Positions 21,135 through 30,983 are shown, numbered from the stretch's first letter. The stretch: DNA of 64,000 nt from Ramlibacter sp. PS4R-6 (GCF_037572775.1 NZ_JBBHKA010000001.1:2046001-2110000), one strand, 5' to 3'. The notes: generated by a model not told the origin, from the letters alone. Numbers and translations are program-made.

Positions 21135-21519
21135 GGCGGGACTTCAGGCGAAGCCGCACGTGCAGCGCACAGGCGGTGAAAAGGACGAGGGTCAGCGCGA
21201 TCTCCAGCAGCGCCAGCAGCGCCGAGATGCCGGTTTCGCTCCAGGCGCGCACCACGCCCTCGGCGAAATACAGCCACACCAGCAGGCTCAGCCAGCGGTA
21301 GGTGTACATGCGCCGCCGCAGCAAGCCGGCGAGGGGGATGCACAGCGGCAGCGCCTTGACGGCGGCCAGCACCGGGGAGCCGCCGGGCCGGATCGGCGCG
21401 ATCCACATTTCCCAGCCGACGCTCAGGGCGATGAGCGCGAGCAGCGCCAGCACCGCGCTCCAGCGCGTGGCTTCGACGGGAAGCGGCGCACCGGCCGGAG
21501 GGGACGAAAGGGACTGCAT
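21118..21519 (-). CDS. DUF2069-family inner-membrane protein
   Basis: A 133-residue protein with four hydrophobic segments (about 20-38, 48-65, 72-88 and 97-120) and few polar residues except at the ends. The arrangement and the RRMYTYRWLSLLVWLYFAEG segment fit DUF2069, a family of small proteobacterial membrane proteins without assigned function. It is the first gene of the minus-strand run that includes thyA and folA, and is divergent from the YihY-type gene with a 24-base gap. Confidence 0.8.
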   Translation of the reverse strand: MQSLSSPPAGAPLPVEATRWSAVLALLALIALSVGWEMWIAPIRPGGSPVLAAVKALPLCIPLAGLLRRRMYTYRWLSLLVWLYFAEGVVRAWSETGISALLALLEIALTLVLFTACALHVRLRLKSRHEPIA

Positions 21520-21543
21520 GGGCTTTTGGCATCATAGCGATCG

Positions 21544-22746
21544 ATGCAGCCCCGCGAGTTCCTCGATCACGCCAAGAGTTTCCCGTGGGCTTCCACGGGC
21601 CGCACGCTGCTGGAGCGCTTCCGCGAGGACCGCCTCGGCCTGCAGGCCAGCAGCCTCACGTTCACGACGACGATGGCGCTGGTGCCCTTCTTCACCGTCG
21701 CGCTCGCGGTGTTCACGGCGTTCCCCATGTTCAGCAAGCTGCAGACGGCGCTGCAGGCCTGGCTGGTGCAAAGCGTGATCCCGGACGCCATCGCCCGGCA
21801 GGTGCTGGGCTACCTGACCCAGTTCGCGGCCAAGGCCAGCCGCCTCGGCGTCGTCGGCGTGGCTGCTCTGTTCTTCACGGCCATTGCGCTCGTGCTGACC
21901 ATCGACCGCACGCTCAACGGCATCTGGCGCGTCAAGCGCCAGCGCCCCATCGGCCAGCGCGTGCTGATGTACTGGGCCGTGATGACGCTGGCGCCGCTGG
22001 TGCTGGGCGCCTCGCTCAGCATGTCGTCGTCGGTCATCGCCGCGTCGCGCGGCTTCGTCGGCGGCATGCCGGGCGCGCTGCAGGTGCTGTTCGACATCAT
22101 CGAGTTCTTCCTGTTCGTCGTGGGGCTCACGGCGCTGTACCGCTACGTGCCGCACACGCACGTGCAGACCAAGCACGCGCTCGCGGGCGGGCTCTTCGCG
22201 GCGACGGGCATCGAGGTCGCGCGGCGGCTGCTCGCGTTCTACCTGGGCAAGGTGCCCACCTATTCGCTGATCTACGGCGCCTTCGCCACCTTGCCGATCC
22301 TGCTGCTGTGGATCTACATCGCCTGGCTGATCGTGCTGTGGGGCGCGGTGATTGCGGCCTACATGCCCAGCCTGCTCGCGCACCAGCGCCGCCCGGGCAC
22401 GGCGGCGGGCTGGCGCTTCGAGCTGGCGCTCGACACCTTGCGGGCGCTCGCCGCCGTGCGCGACAAGCCCGCGAAAGGGCTGTCGGCGCACGAACTCACC
22501 AGCCAGCTGCAGGTGGACGCGCTGCAGCTCGAACCGGTGCTGGAAACGCTCGTCGCGCTCGACTGGATCGGCACGGTCAACGAGGTGCAGGACGCGACGA
22601 GCTCGCGCTACGTGCTGCTCGCCAACCCCGCCGACACGCCGGTGGCGCCGCTGGCCGAGCGCCTGCTGCTCGCGCGCACCGACGCGACTAAGCGCTTCTG
22701 GGAGCGCATCGCCACCCCCGCGGTCCCCTTGAAGGACGTCCTCTGA
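21544..22746 (+). CDS. YihY/BrkB-family inner-membrane protein
   Basis: A 400-residue protein of the UPF0761/BrkB family. Six hydrophobic helices lie between residues about 40 and 280, with the family segment SSLTFTTTMALVPFFTVAL near the start and PTYSLIYGAFATLPILLLWIY later. The C-terminal 110 residues are soluble and resemble a small winged-helix fold, as in other long members. The name ribonuclease BN is historical and not supported. The stop overlaps the start of the AMP-ligase gene in TGATGA. Confidence 0.88.
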   Translation: MQPREFLDHAKSFPWASTGRTLLERFREDRLGLQASSLTFTTTMALVPFFTVALAVFTAFPMFSKLQTALQAWLVQSVIPDAIARQVLGYLTQFAAKASRLGVVGVAALFFTAIALVLTIDRTLNGIWRVKRQRPIGQRVLMYWAVMTLAPLVLGASLSMSSSVIAASRGFVGGMPGALQVLFDIIEFFLFVVGLTALYRYVPHTHVQTKHALAGGLFAATGIEVARRLLAFYLGKVPTYSLIYGAFATLPILLLWIYIAWLIVLWGAVIAAYMPSLLAHQRRPGTAAGWRFELALDTLRALAAVRDKPAKGLSAHELTSQLQVDALQLEPVLETLVALDWIGTVNEVQDATSSRYVLLANPADTPVAPLAERLLLARTDATKRFWERIATPAVPLKDVL

Positions 22747-24209
22747 TGAACATCCCCGGCCGGCCCATCCCGACGACCTTCGAATACGTCGAGGCCCTTG
22801 CGCTGCGCGAGCCCCGGCGCCTGGCCCTCGTGCAGGACCACCAGAGCTGGACCTACCAGGCGCTTCATTCGGACCTGGTGCGCCTCGTGCGCGTGCTGCA
22901 CTCGCTCGGCGTCAAGCGCGGCGACCGCGTGGCGGTGGGGACGCAAGGCCTGCAGGCCGGCCTGGCGCTGCTCATCGCGGCGGAGAACCTGGGCGCCGTC
23001 ACCACCTGCTTCCTGCCCGAGAAGGACCCCGACGCGCAGGCCGTGTTCGGCCTCGTCGACTGGGTGTTCAGCGACCTCCCGCAAAGCCCGCCGGCGACGG
23101 TGCGCAACGTGCTCCTCGATGCCGCGTTCGTCGCGCGCCTGCAGGCAGTGGCCGCGGACGACCCGACGCCGCTGCCGCGCGTGGCGCTGGCGCTGGACGA
23201 GCCCCAGCGCATCTCGCGCACCTCGGGCTCGTCGGGCCGGTCCAAGTTCATGCTGCTCAAGCGCCAGGCGCAGGAGCATTGGGTGCGCACCGGCGCGGAA
23301 AACGGGGGCTACCGGCCCGAATCGCGGCTGCTCGTGGCGGGCCCGCTGGTGATGAACGCGATCTTCGCACGTGCCAGCGCCTGCCTGCGCATGGGCGCGG
23401 CGGTGCTGGACCTGAGCCGCTCGGGGCTGGCCGGGCACGAGATCACGCACATCCTCGCGCTGCCCGCGTTGCTGGAGGAGGTGCTCAAGTCGCTGCCGGC
23501 CGGCTATGCGCCGCGCAACCGCGTCGAGGTGCAATCCATCGGCGGCTTCGTGCCGCCGCACCTGCGCGAGAAGGCCACGCGCGTGTTCGGCGGGCGTCTC
23601 TCCAGCCGCTACGGCGCCAACGAAACGACGGGCATCTGCGACGACCTCGACGCCGATGGCGTGGGCGTGGTGAGCCCCGGCGTCGACTTGCGCATCCTCG
23701 ACGAGCAGGGGCGCGAGCTGCCGCTGGGCCGGCTCGGCGTGATCGCCGTGCGCACGCCGGGCATGGTCGAGGGCTACATCGGCGACGAGGAGGCGACGAG
23801 GCAGGCCTTCCGCGACGGCTGGTTCGTGTCGGGCGACTGGGGCACGCTGGTCGCGCCGCGCATGCTGCGGCTGGCGGGCCGCTACGACGACCTGCTGGTC
23901 GTCGGCGGCCTGAAGGTGCCCGCGAACGAAGTCGAAACGCAGGCTCGCGACATGGCGGGCGCCACGGATTGCGCGGCCTTCGCCGTGAACCTGGAGGGCG
24001 GCGACATCACGCTGGGCATCGCCCTCGTCGTGCCGCCGTCCACGGACCGCGCGGCGGCCCGAGCCCGGATCGAGAAGGGCCTGCAGGTGGGCGCGTCCAC
24101 CAACGCGCGCATCCTGTTCCTCGACGCCATCCCGCGCATGGGCAACGGCAAGATCGACCGCGTGGCCCTGCACCGCCTGTTCGAATCGCCGCCCGCCGGC
24201 AGCCTCTGA
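22746..24209 (+). CDS. AMP-dependent synthetase/ligase (acyl-adenylate forming)
   Basis: A 487-residue ANL-superfamily enzyme. The phosphate loop reads RTSGSSGRSKF, the adenine-binding motif YGANETTG, the hinge DWGTL...AGRYDDLLVVGG and the catalytic lysine lies in PRMGNGKIDR. It activates a carboxylic acid as acyl-AMP, most likely for transfer to CoA. The acid is unknown and no carrier-protein gene is adjacent. It is translationally coupled to the YihY-type gene and ends stop-to-stop with the P450 gene. Confidence 0.88.
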   Translation: MNIPGRPIPTTFEYVEALALREPRRLALVQDHQSWTYQALHSDLVRLVRVLHSLGVKRGDRVAVGTQGLQAGLALLIAAENLGAVTTCFLPEKDPDAQAVFGLVDWVFSDLPQSPPATVRNVLLDAAFVARLQAVAADDPTPLPRVALALDEPQRISRTSGSSGRSKFMLLKRQAQEHWVRTGAENGGYRPESRLLVAGPLVMNAIFARASACLRMGAAVLDLSRSGLAGHEITHILALPALLEEVLKSLPAGYAPRNRVEVQSIGGFVPPHLREKATRVFGGRLSSRYGANETTGICDDLDADGVGVVSPGVDLRILDEQGRELPLGRLGVIAVRTPGMVEGYIGDEEATRQAFRDGWFVSGDWGTLVAPRMLRLAGRYDDLLVVGGLKVPANEVETQARDMAGATDCAAFAVNLEGGDITLGIALVVPPSTDRAAARARIEKGLQVGASTNARILFLDAIPRMGNGKIDRVALHRLFESPPAGSL

Positions 24210-25499
24210 TCAGGCGACCGCGAAGGGCGCGCGCAGGAAGCCGCGGAAGCGCGCCCGGCCGCCGCGCGTGGGCGATTGCGTGAGGCGATAGGCCGGGAAG
24301 CGCGCGAGGAAGCGCGCGATCGCGATGCGGCCTTCGAGCCGCGCGAGGCTCAAGCCCGCGCATTGGTGGATGCCGAACCCGAATGCCAGGTGCCGGTTGT
24401 TGGCCCGCCCGAGATCGAGCGTGTCGGGGTTCGCGAACTGCGCGGGGTCGCGGTTCGCGGCGCCTATGCACAGCGTGACGAGCGCGCCTTCGGGCAGCGC
24501 CGTGCCGCCCACTGCGCAGGCCTGCAGCGCACGGCGGTTGCCCAGCTGGTTGGACGACTCGAAGCGTAAGAACTCGTCGACGGCGGTGGCCATGAACGCC
24601 TCCTGCGCACCCGGGTCATTCGCGGTGGCCCGCACTTGGGCGAGCAGCTTCTCCTTCTCGCCCGGCCATTCCTCGAGCGCCACGAGCGCATTGCCGATCA
24701 GGTTGGTCGTCGTCTCGTGCCCCGCGTTCAGGATGAACACGCAGTTCTGCAGCAGCTCGCTCTCGTTCAATTGCTCGCCCGCACCTTCGCCTTGGATCAG
24801 GCGCGTGAGCACGTCGTGCTCGGGGTCGCCGGGACTCTTGCGACGGTCGGCCACGAGCTCGCGCAGGTACGCGGTGAACTCGCGCACGCTGCGGTTGCCC
24901 AGCTCTTCCTGCTCCGCCGTGAGCCTGGGCTCCAGCGCGCCGAGGATCGCCAGCGACCAGCCGCGCAGCGGCCCGCGGTCGGCGTGCGGAACGCCCAGCA
25001 GGTTGCCGATGATTTCCACGGGAATGGCCGAGGCGAAGTCCTCGACCAGGTCGCCGCCACCGCGTTCGGCGATGCGGTCCAGCAGCGAGTCCACCAGCTT
25101 CACCAGGCCCGGCTCCATGTCGGCGATGGCGCGGCGCGTGAGCGCACCCATGATCAACTTGCGCACGCGTGTGTGCAGCGGCGGGTCGTTGAACACCAGG
25201 CTGGTGGTGTGGTGCTCCAGCAGCGCCGAGCCCGCGCCGTACTTCGGCGTGAACTCCACCTTCTTGTCGGAGCTGAAAGCCTGCGCGTCGCGGTACACCG
25301 CCACCAGGTCGGCGTAGCGCGTGAGGAAGTAGGAACCGTCGGGCAGTCGCTTGACCGGCTCGGTCTCGCGCAGCCGCGCGTAGACGGGGAAGGGGTTCGC
25401 GTAGAAGTCGGCGGGCAGGGCGCGCAGGTCCAGACACGCCGCAATTTCGCGCGCGCGTTCAGGAGACATCGCGGGGGTGGTAACGAGTGTGCCGCTCAT
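24210..25499 (-). CDS. Cytochrome P450
   Basis: A 429-residue soluble bacterial P450 monooxygenase. The heme-binding loop is FGFGIHQCAGLSLAR with ligand Cys380; the oxygen-activating I-helix is NAGHETTTN, and the K-helix ExxR is EFLR. It has no transmembrane anchor. No ferredoxin or reductase gene lies next to it, so electrons must come from partners elsewhere. The start at 25499 faces the divergent MFS gene across 35 bases. The stop is immediately adjacent to that of the AMP-ligase (TGATCA). Confidence 0.93.
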   Translation of the reverse strand: MSGTLVTTPAMSPERAREIAACLDLRALPADFYANPFPVYARLRETEPVKRLPDGSYFLTRYADLVAVYRDAQAFSSDKKVEFTPKYGAGSALLEHHTTSLVFNDPPLHTRVRKLIMGALTRRAIADMEPGLVKLVDSLLDRIAERGGGDLVEDFASAIPVEIIGNLLGVPHADRGPLRGWSLAILGALEPRLTAEQEELGNRSVREFTAYLRELVADRRKSPGDPEHDVLTRLIQGEGAGEQLNESELLQNCVFILNAGHETTTNLIGNALVALEEWPGEKEKLLAQVRATANDPGAQEAFMATAVDEFLRFESSNQLGNRRALQACAVGGTALPEGALVTLCIGAANRDPAQFANPDTLDLGRANNRHLAFGFGIHQCAGLSLARLEGRIAIARFLARFPAYRLTQSPTRGGRARFRGFLRAPFAVA

Positions 25500-25534
25500 G
25501 GCGCTGCCGGGAGGCGCGGTGATAATGCCCGCGA

Positions 25535-26785
25535 TTGTCCCCCGATGCCATCCCGCCGCGGCCGGCTGCGCGACCCCTCCCGCTCGACCTGATTTTGTGG
25601 GGTGCGATCGGCATCGCCCTCAACGTCGGCCTGGCGCGCTTCACGTATGGCGTCATGTTGCCCTCGATCCGGCGCGACCTCTCCCTGGAGTACCTCGGCA
25701 GCGGGAACCTCAATGCGGTGCACCTGGCGGGCTACCTGGTGGGCACCCTGGTCGCGCCGCGCATCAACGCCGGCACCGGTCCGGCGACGCTCGCCAAGTG
25801 GGCTCACTTTCTCGTCGCCGCGGCGGCACTCGTCTGCGCGGTGGCGCCGGCATCGCCCGTCGCGGGGCCGCTGGTACTGGGAGTCGGGCGGTTCGCGACC
25901 GGCCTGGGTGCGGGTGCGGGCATCGTTGCGATCCTGGTGATCGTGTTCGGCGCCGTCGCGCCCGAGCGGCGTCCGCAAGCCAGTGCGGCCGTCTGGGCGG
26001 GGATGGGCGTGGCGATCGTCGCGAGCGGTCTCCTGGTGCCCTTCCTCCTCGGGCCCGCGATCGGTTGGCGCTGCGCCTTTGTCTTCTCGGCCCTCCTTGC
26101 ATTGGCAGTGGCTATCGGCTTTCCGCCGCGGCAGGCGCCAGTGCCCGCCGCCTTGCCTGAAGCCGACGACGCGAGTGAGTTCGCCGCGCGGCGTGTCTGG
26201 ACGGCCGAATGGATCTGCCTGCTGGGCGCTTACCTGCTCTTCGGTGTTGCATACGTGGCGTACGCGACTTTCGCCGGCGCGCGCCTGGCGGCTATGAATG
26301 CGGGGCACGCCGTGGTCGCCGTGACATGGATCGGCTTCGGTGTCGCTTCCGTCTTCGGCGCGGGCCTGGCGGCGATGGTGATCGGCTCCCCGCGCCTGAA
26401 GCAGCACGCCTTGTTCGTTGCGCTCGCGACGGCAGCCGCGGGAGCGCTGGTGGCAGCGGCGGACTCGGCCGGCGCGGCGATCGCCGGTGCGTTGCTGGTC
26501 GGCCTGGGGCTCGCGGCCACGCCGAGCATCATCACGGCCAACGCGCGCGACCGATGCACGGCGGGCCAATACCCGCGGGCGTTCAGCTACGCGACCGCCG
26601 CCCTGGGGATCGGCCAGCTGGTGGGGCCCGTCGCGGGCGGCGCACTCGCGGACCGGTTCGGCACGATCGCGATCCCCTTGCTGGCTGCGGGCGCGTATGC
26701 GGTTGCCGCGCTGCTCGCGACTGCCGATGCGCGGGTCGCGCGCCGGGTCAAGCTCGCTGCTGCCGCGCGCAGCCCCGCGGGCTAG
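25535..26785 (+). CDS. MFS transporter, YbfB/YjiJ type
   Basis: A 416-residue integral membrane protein with about twelve hydrophobic segments and a central polar loop near residues 205-225. The N-terminal helix GIALNVGLARFTYGVMLPSI resembles the YbfB/YjiJ family of major facilitator proteins. The substrate is unknown. The start is probably the TTG at 25535, as nearby ATGs are in other frames. It is divergent from the P450 gene; joint regulation is possible but not shown. Confidence 0.82.
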   Translation: MSPDAIPPRPAARPLPLDLILWGAIGIALNVGLARFTYGVMLPSIRRDLSLEYLGSGNLNAVHLAGYLVGTLVAPRINAGTGPATLAKWAHFLVAAAALVCAVAPASPVAGPLVLGVGRFATGLGAGAGIVAILVIVFGAVAPERRPQASAAVWAGMGVAIVASGLLVPFLLGPAIGWRCAFVFSALLALAVAIGFPPRQAPVPAALPEADDASEFAARRVWTAEWICLLGAYLLFGVAYVAYATFAGARLAAMNAGHAVVAVTWIGFGVASVFGAGLAAMVIGSPRLKQHALFVALATAAAGALVAAADSAGAAIAGALLVGLGLAATPSIITANARDRCTAGQYPRAFSYATAALGIGQLVGPVAGGALADRFGTIAIPLLAAGAYAVAALLATADARVARRVKLAAAARSPAG

Positions 26786-26797
26786 CCGGCCTTGCCG

Positions 26798-27604
26798 TCA
26801 CGGCGCGAGGAAGTCCTTCATCGCGGCCAGGACTTCGTCGGGCGCCTCGGTCATCATCTGGTGCCCGCCGTGGACAACGACCGTGCGCGCATTGCGCGCG
26901 CGCTCCTGCAGGCTGCGCGCCATCTTCGGCAGCGTCATCGAGTCGCGCTCGCCCAGGATGAAGAGGGTGGGGCACTGGACTCTGGCGATCGCCTCCTCCC
27001 CGCCCGTGTAGGCGTCGCAGGCCTGGAAGCCGCGATGGAACAGGTTGACGCGGGGGTTGCTCGCGAGCACTCGGCGCTTGAGCGCCCGGCTGGCTCCCGG
27101 CAGCCAGGTGCCCGGCCCCAGCGCGGAGGGCGGCGGCGCCAGCGTGGAGTGCGAGAACACGTTGTCGATCTCGATGGCCTTGAGCGGGTCGTCGCGCGAC
27201 GTGTTCAGCAGCAGCGGCGAAACCTTCATCGGGTAGGCCGTGCCGACCATGACCAGCTTGCGCGCGAGCCGCGGATGGTGGGCGGCCACCTCCATCGCAA
27301 CCAGCGAGCCGAAGCTGTGGCCCACGATCACCGCCTCCTTCACGCCGGCCGCGTCCAGCAGCGCGACGACGAACGCGGCCGCTTCCTGGACCGTCGAAGG
27401 CGGCTCGCCGTCGCTGCGGCAGTGGCCCGGCAGGTCCGGCGCCAGCACGCTGAAGCCGTGGTGGGCGAAATGGCGGGTCTGCAGGATCCACACGCTGTGG
27501 TCATTCAGAACGCCGTGGACGAACACCACGGCGGGCTTCGCCGCGTCGAAGGCCTTGCCGCCGGTGTAGCAGTAGGTCCTGGCGCCGTTGACGACGAGTT
27601 CCAT
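26798..27604 (-). CDS. Alpha/beta hydrolase
   Basis: A 268-residue cytoplasmic alpha/beta-hydrolase-fold protein. The strand after the N-terminus is AVVFVHGVLNDHSVW, the nucleophile elbow GHSFGS, the acid probably the Asp in LGERDSMT, and the His in VHGGHQMM. The substrate is unknown. It starts one base after the metY stop on the same strand, so it is likely co-transcribed with sulfur assimilation; a role in releasing or removing an acyl group would be a guess. Confidence 0.8.
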   Translation of the reverse strand: MELVVNGARTYCYTGGKAFDAAKPAVVFVHGVLNDHSVWILQTRHFAHHGFSVLAPDLPGHCRSDGEPPSTVQEAAAFVVALLDAAGVKEAVIVGHSFGSLVAMEVAAHHPRLARKLVMVGTAYPMKVSPLLLNTSRDDPLKAIEIDNVFSHSTLAPPPSALGPGTWLPGASRALKRRVLASNPRVNLFHRGFQACDAYTGGEEAIARVQCPTLFILGERDSMTLPKMARSLQERARNARTVVVHGGHQMMTEAPDEVLAAMKDFLAP

Positions 27605-27605
27605 G

Positions 27606-28904
27606 TCAGGCCGCCTTTTCCGCCGCCTTGAGCGCGCGCTTGAGGTCTTCGATGAGGTCGTCGGGGTCCTCGAGCCCGATCGACAGGCGAATGGTGCCCG
27701 CGCTGATGCCGGCAGCCGCGAGTGCTTCGTCGGTCATCCGGAAATGCGTGGTGCTGGCGGGATGGATGACGAGCGACCTGCAATCGCCGACGTTCGCGAG
27801 GTGGCTGAACACCTTGAGCGTCTCGATGAACGTCTTGCCTTGCTCGCGGCTTCCCTTCATGTCGAAGCTGAAGACCGAGCCCGCGCCGCGCGGCAGCAGC
27901 TTCTTCGCCAGCGCATGGCTCGGGTGAGTCTCCAGCATGGGGTGCCCCACCTTGGCGACGAAGGGGTGCGAAGCGAGGAATTCGACGACCCGGGCCGTAT
28001 TGCTCATGTGCCTCGCCATCCTCAGCGGCAGCGTCTCGATGCCTTGCAGGATCAGCCACGCGGTGTGCGGGCTCATGCATGCACCGAAGTCGCGCAAGCC
28101 CTCACGGCGCGCGCGCAGCAGGAAGGCCCCGACGGTCGACTCCTCCGAAAAAACCATGCCGTGGAAGCCGTCGTAAGGGGCCGTGAGTTCCATGAAGCGT
28201 CCCGACGCTTCCCAGTCGAAGTGGCCGCCGTCGACCACCACGCCGCCGATCACGGTGCCGTGGCCCGAGAGGAACTTGGTGGCGGAGTGGTAGACGAGGT
28301 CCGCGCCCAGCGCCAGCGGCTGCATCAGGTAAGGAGTGGTGAAAGTCGAATCCACCAGCAGCGGCACCTTCGCCTCGTGCGCGATCTGCGCCACCGCCGG
28401 CAGGTCCAGCACGTCCAGACCGGGATTGCCCACCGTCTCGCCGAACAGGAGCCGCGTGTTCGGCCGGATCGCCGCGCGCCAGGCGTCGAGGTCGCCGGGC
28501 TTCACGAAGGTGGTCTCGATGCCGAAACGCCGCATCGTGTAGTGCAGCAGGTTCTGCGAGCCGCCGTACAGCGCCGTGCTGGCCACGATATGCGAGCCCG
28601 CGCCCATGATCGTCGCGATCGCCAGGTGCAAGGCGGCCTGCCCGCTGGCTGTGGCGATCGCGCCGATGCCGTTTTCCAGGGCGGCAATGCGTTGCTCGAA
28701 CACAGCCGTGGTCGGGTTGCTGATGCGCGAGTAGACGTGCCCCGAGCGCTCGAGGTTGAAGAGGGCGGCGGCGTGGTCGCTCGACTCGAAGACGAACGAG
28801 GTCGTGAGGTGGATCGGGACGGCGCGCGCACCGGTGGTCGGGTCGGGGGCCGCGCCGGCATGCAGGGCCAGGGTGTCGAAGCCGGGGTCGGAGTAGCCGG
28901 GCAC
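27606..28904 (-). CDS. metY: O-acetylhomoserine aminocarboxypropyltransferase (sulfhydrylase)
   Basis: A 432-residue PLP enzyme of the Cys/Met metabolism family that makes homocysteine from O-acetylhomoserine and sulfide. The PLP lysine is Lys210 in YHSATKFLSGHG; the cofactor-binding GSQNLLHYT and VDSTFTTPY are visible. Length and sequence fit the MetY branch rather than MetB/MetC. The GTG at 28904 has AGAGGAG 7 bases upstream and is preferred over an in-frame ATG far upstream that would run through the divergent promoter region. Confidence 0.92.
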   Translation of the reverse strand: MPGYSDPGFDTLALHAGAAPDPTTGARAVPIHLTTSFVFESSDHAAALFNLERSGHVYSRISNPTTAVFEQRIAALENGIGAIATASGQAALHLAIATIMGAGSHIVASTALYGGSQNLLHYTMRRFGIETTFVKPGDLDAWRAAIRPNTRLLFGETVGNPGLDVLDLPAVAQIAHEAKVPLLVDSTFTTPYLMQPLALGADLVYHSATKFLSGHGTVIGGVVVDGGHFDWEASGRFMELTAPYDGFHGMVFSEESTVGAFLLRARREGLRDFGACMSPHTAWLILQGIETLPLRMARHMSNTARVVEFLASHPFVAKVGHPMLETHPSHALAKKLLPRGAGSVFSFDMKGSREQGKTFIETLKVFSHLANVGDCRSLVIHPASTTHFRMTDEALAAAGISAGTIRLSIGLEDPDDLIEDLKRALKAAEKAA

Positions 28905-28998
28905 GTGTGTCTCCTCTTGGCAATAGCGTCGTGGTGCCGGGATCGATTGTGGGCTATATTGCCCTTCAGGACCCCATGGGCATCCGGGAGCCAGCCTC

Positions 28999-29466
28999 AT
29001 GAAAGTCAGCGACATCCTCCGCGTCAAGGGCAACACGCTCTACACAGCCACGCCCGACGAACCGCTGGCGCACGCCGTGCAGGTCATGGCGGACAAGGAC
29101 ATCGGCTCGCTCGTGGTCATGGACCATGGCGACCTGGTCGGCATGCTCACCTTCCGCGAAGTGATCGTGGCGATCGTGCGCAACGGCGGCACGGTCGGCG
29201 CCACCACGGTCCGCGCCGCGATGGACGACCACCCCGTCACCTGCACCTCCGAGACCGAGCTCGACGAGATCCGCCGCATGATGCTCGAGCGCCACGCGCG
29301 CTACATGCCGGTGATGGACCGCCGCATGCTCATGGGCGTGATCAGCTTCTACGACGTCGCCAAGGCGGTGGTGGAAAGCCAGAACTTCGAGAACCGGATG
29401 CTCAAGGCCTACATCCGCGATTGGCCGGCGGGCGAAGAGCCGCAAGAGAACAACGCGCAGCTCTGA
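28999..29466 (+). CDS. CBS-pair domain protein
   Basis: A 155-residue protein formed almost wholly of two CBS motifs: DEPLAHAVQVMADKDIGSLV...MLTFREV and SETELDEIRRMMLERHARYM...GVISFYDV. Such stand-alone Bateman modules bind adenosine nucleotides and act as energy or redox sensors in trans. No catalytic domain is fused. It is divergent from metY and 30 bases upstream of aroC. A possible -10 box TATATT lies at 28955-28960, without a clear -35. Confidence 0.88.
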   Translation: MKVSDILRVKGNTLYTATPDEPLAHAVQVMADKDIGSLVVMDHGDLVGMLTFREVIVAIVRNGGTVGATTVRAAMDDHPVTCTSETELDEIRRMMLERHARYMPVMDRRMLMGVISFYDVAKAVVESQNFENRMLKAYIRDWPAGEEPQENNAQL

Positions 29467-29496
29467 GCGGCCCTGGGCGTCGGGGATAATCCCCGC

Positions 29497-30594
29497 ATGA
29501 GCGGCAGCACCTTCGGCAAACTCTTTGCCGTCACCAACTTCGGCGAATCGCACGGCCCGGCCATCGGCTGCGTGATCGACGGCTGCCCGCCGGGCATGCC
29601 GCTCGCGGAAGCCGACATCCAGCCGGACCTGGACCGCCGCCGCCCCGGCACCAGCCGCCACGTGACGCAGCGCCAGGAGCCCGACCAGGTCGAGATCCTC
29701 TCCGGCGTGTACGAAGGCAAGACCACCGGCACGCCGATCTGCCTGTTGATCCGCAACGTCGACCAGCGCAGCAAGGACTATTCCGAGATCGCGCAGACCT
29801 TCCGGCCCGGCCACGCCGACTACACCTACCTGCAGAAGTACGGCCTGCGCGACCCGCGCGGCGGCGGCCGCGCCTCCGCGCGCCTGACCGCGCCCATGGT
29901 CGCCGCGGGCGCGGTGGCCAAGAAGTGGCTGGCGCAGAAGTACGGCACGCAGTTCCGCGGCTGCATGCAGCAGATCGGCGAAATCGCGATTCCCTTCGAG
30001 AGCTGGGACCACGTGCCGAACAACCCGTTCTTCGCGCCGGTGGCCGACGTATCGCAGCTCGAGGCCTACATGGACAGCCTGCGCAAGGCCGGCGATTCCG
30101 TGGGCGCGCGCATCCGCGCGATGGCCACCAACGTGCCGGCCGGGCTCGGCGAGCCGCTGTTCGACCGGCTCGACGCCGACATCGCCTACGCGATGATGGG
30201 CATCAATGCGGTGAAGGGCGTGGAGGTCGGCGCGGGCTTCGCGAGCGTCACGCAGCGCGGCACCACGCACGGCGATTCGCCCACCCCGCAGGGCTTCCGC
30301 ACCAACAACGCCGGCGGTGTGCTGGGCGGCATCAGCAGCGGGCAGGACCTGGAAGTGTCCATCGCCATCAAGCCCACGAGCTCGATCATCTCGCCGCGCG
30401 AGAGCGTGGACATGCAGGGCAAGCCCGTCGAGGTCGTCACCAAGGGCCGCCACGACCCCTGCGTCGGCATCCGCGCCACGCCCATCGCCGAGGCGATGCT
30501 CGCGCTGGTCGTCATGGACCATGCGCTGCGCCAGCGCGCGCAAAACGGCGACGTCGTGCCGCCCCTGAAAGCGATCCCGGGTTCGATCCGGTGA
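29497..30594 (+). CDS. aroC: Chorismate synthase
   Basis: A 365-residue FMN-dependent enzyme for the last shared step of the shikimate pathway, EPSP to chorismate, feeding the pheA and tyrA products seen at the left of the window. Family signatures are present: [18 protein letters not shown] near the N-terminus, the Arg-rich loop [25 protein letters not shown], and [18 protein letters not shown] near the C-terminus. The length is standard. The stop overlaps a GTG start for the next gene. Confidence 0.97.
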   Translation: MSGSTFGKLFAVTNFGESHGPAIGCVIDGCPPGMPLAEADIQPDLDRRRPGTSRHVTQRQEPDQVEILSGVYEGKTTGTPICLLIRNVDQRSKDYSEIAQTFRPGHADYTYLQKYGLRDPRGGGRASARLTAPMVAAGAVAKKWLAQKYGTQFRGCMQQIGEIAIPFESWDHVPNNPFFAPVADVSQLEAYMDSLRKAGDSVGARIRAMATNVPAGLGEPLFDRLDADIAYAMMGINAVKGVEVGAGFASVTQRGTTHGDSPTPQGFRTNNAGGVLGGISSGQDLEVSIAIKPTSSIISPRESVDMQGKPVEVVTKGRHDPCVGIRATPIAEAMLALVVMDHALRQRAQNGDVVPPLKAIPGSIR

Positions 30595-30983
30595 AGGCCA
30601 GCCCGCTTTCGGACCTCAGCGCACCGGCCAAGTCGGTCCTCGTCTTCGGCGTGTACCTCCTGCTTCTCGGGGCGCTGCTCGTGGTGGCGCCCAACGTCGT
30701 GCTGGGCCTGTTCGGCATCCCGCCCGCCACCGAGGTGTGGATCCGCGTGGTCGGCATGCTCGTGCTGGTCCTGGGTGCGTACTACGCGCTGGCGGCCATC
30801 GCCGAGGTACGGGCCTTCATGCGGTGGACGGTGCCCATCCGGCTGTGCGTGCTGCTCTTCTTTGCGGCCTTCGTCGTCACGGGGCTCGCCCCTCGCGTGC
30901 TCATCCTGTTCGGGCTCGTCGATGTGGCCGGCGCTGCCTGGACGGCATGGGCGCTCAGGCGCGCCGCGGCCCAGGACCTTTAG
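30591..30983 (+). CDS. Small four-helix membrane protein, unknown function
   Basis: A 130-residue protein with four hydrophobic segments at about 17-36, 52-72, 77-98 and 104-122 and a short basic C-terminus. I do not recognise a family. The GTG at 30591 overlaps the aroC TGA (GTGA), implying coupled translation. The frame is open well upstream, but that is shadow coding of aroC. It has no visible catalytic motif. Confidence 0.72.
   Translation: MKASPLSDLSAPAKSVLVFGVYLLLLGALLVVAPNVVLGLFGIPPATEVWIRVVGMLVLVLGAYYALAAIAEVRAFMRWTVPIRLCVLLFFAAFVVTGLAPRVLILFGLVDVAGAAWTAWALRRAAAQDL

Noticed and set aside
21544-22746. YihY-type protein as ribonuclease BN
   Set aside because: The protein is an integral membrane protein of the BrkB/UPF0761 family; the nuclease label is an old misassignment and no nuclease motif is present.
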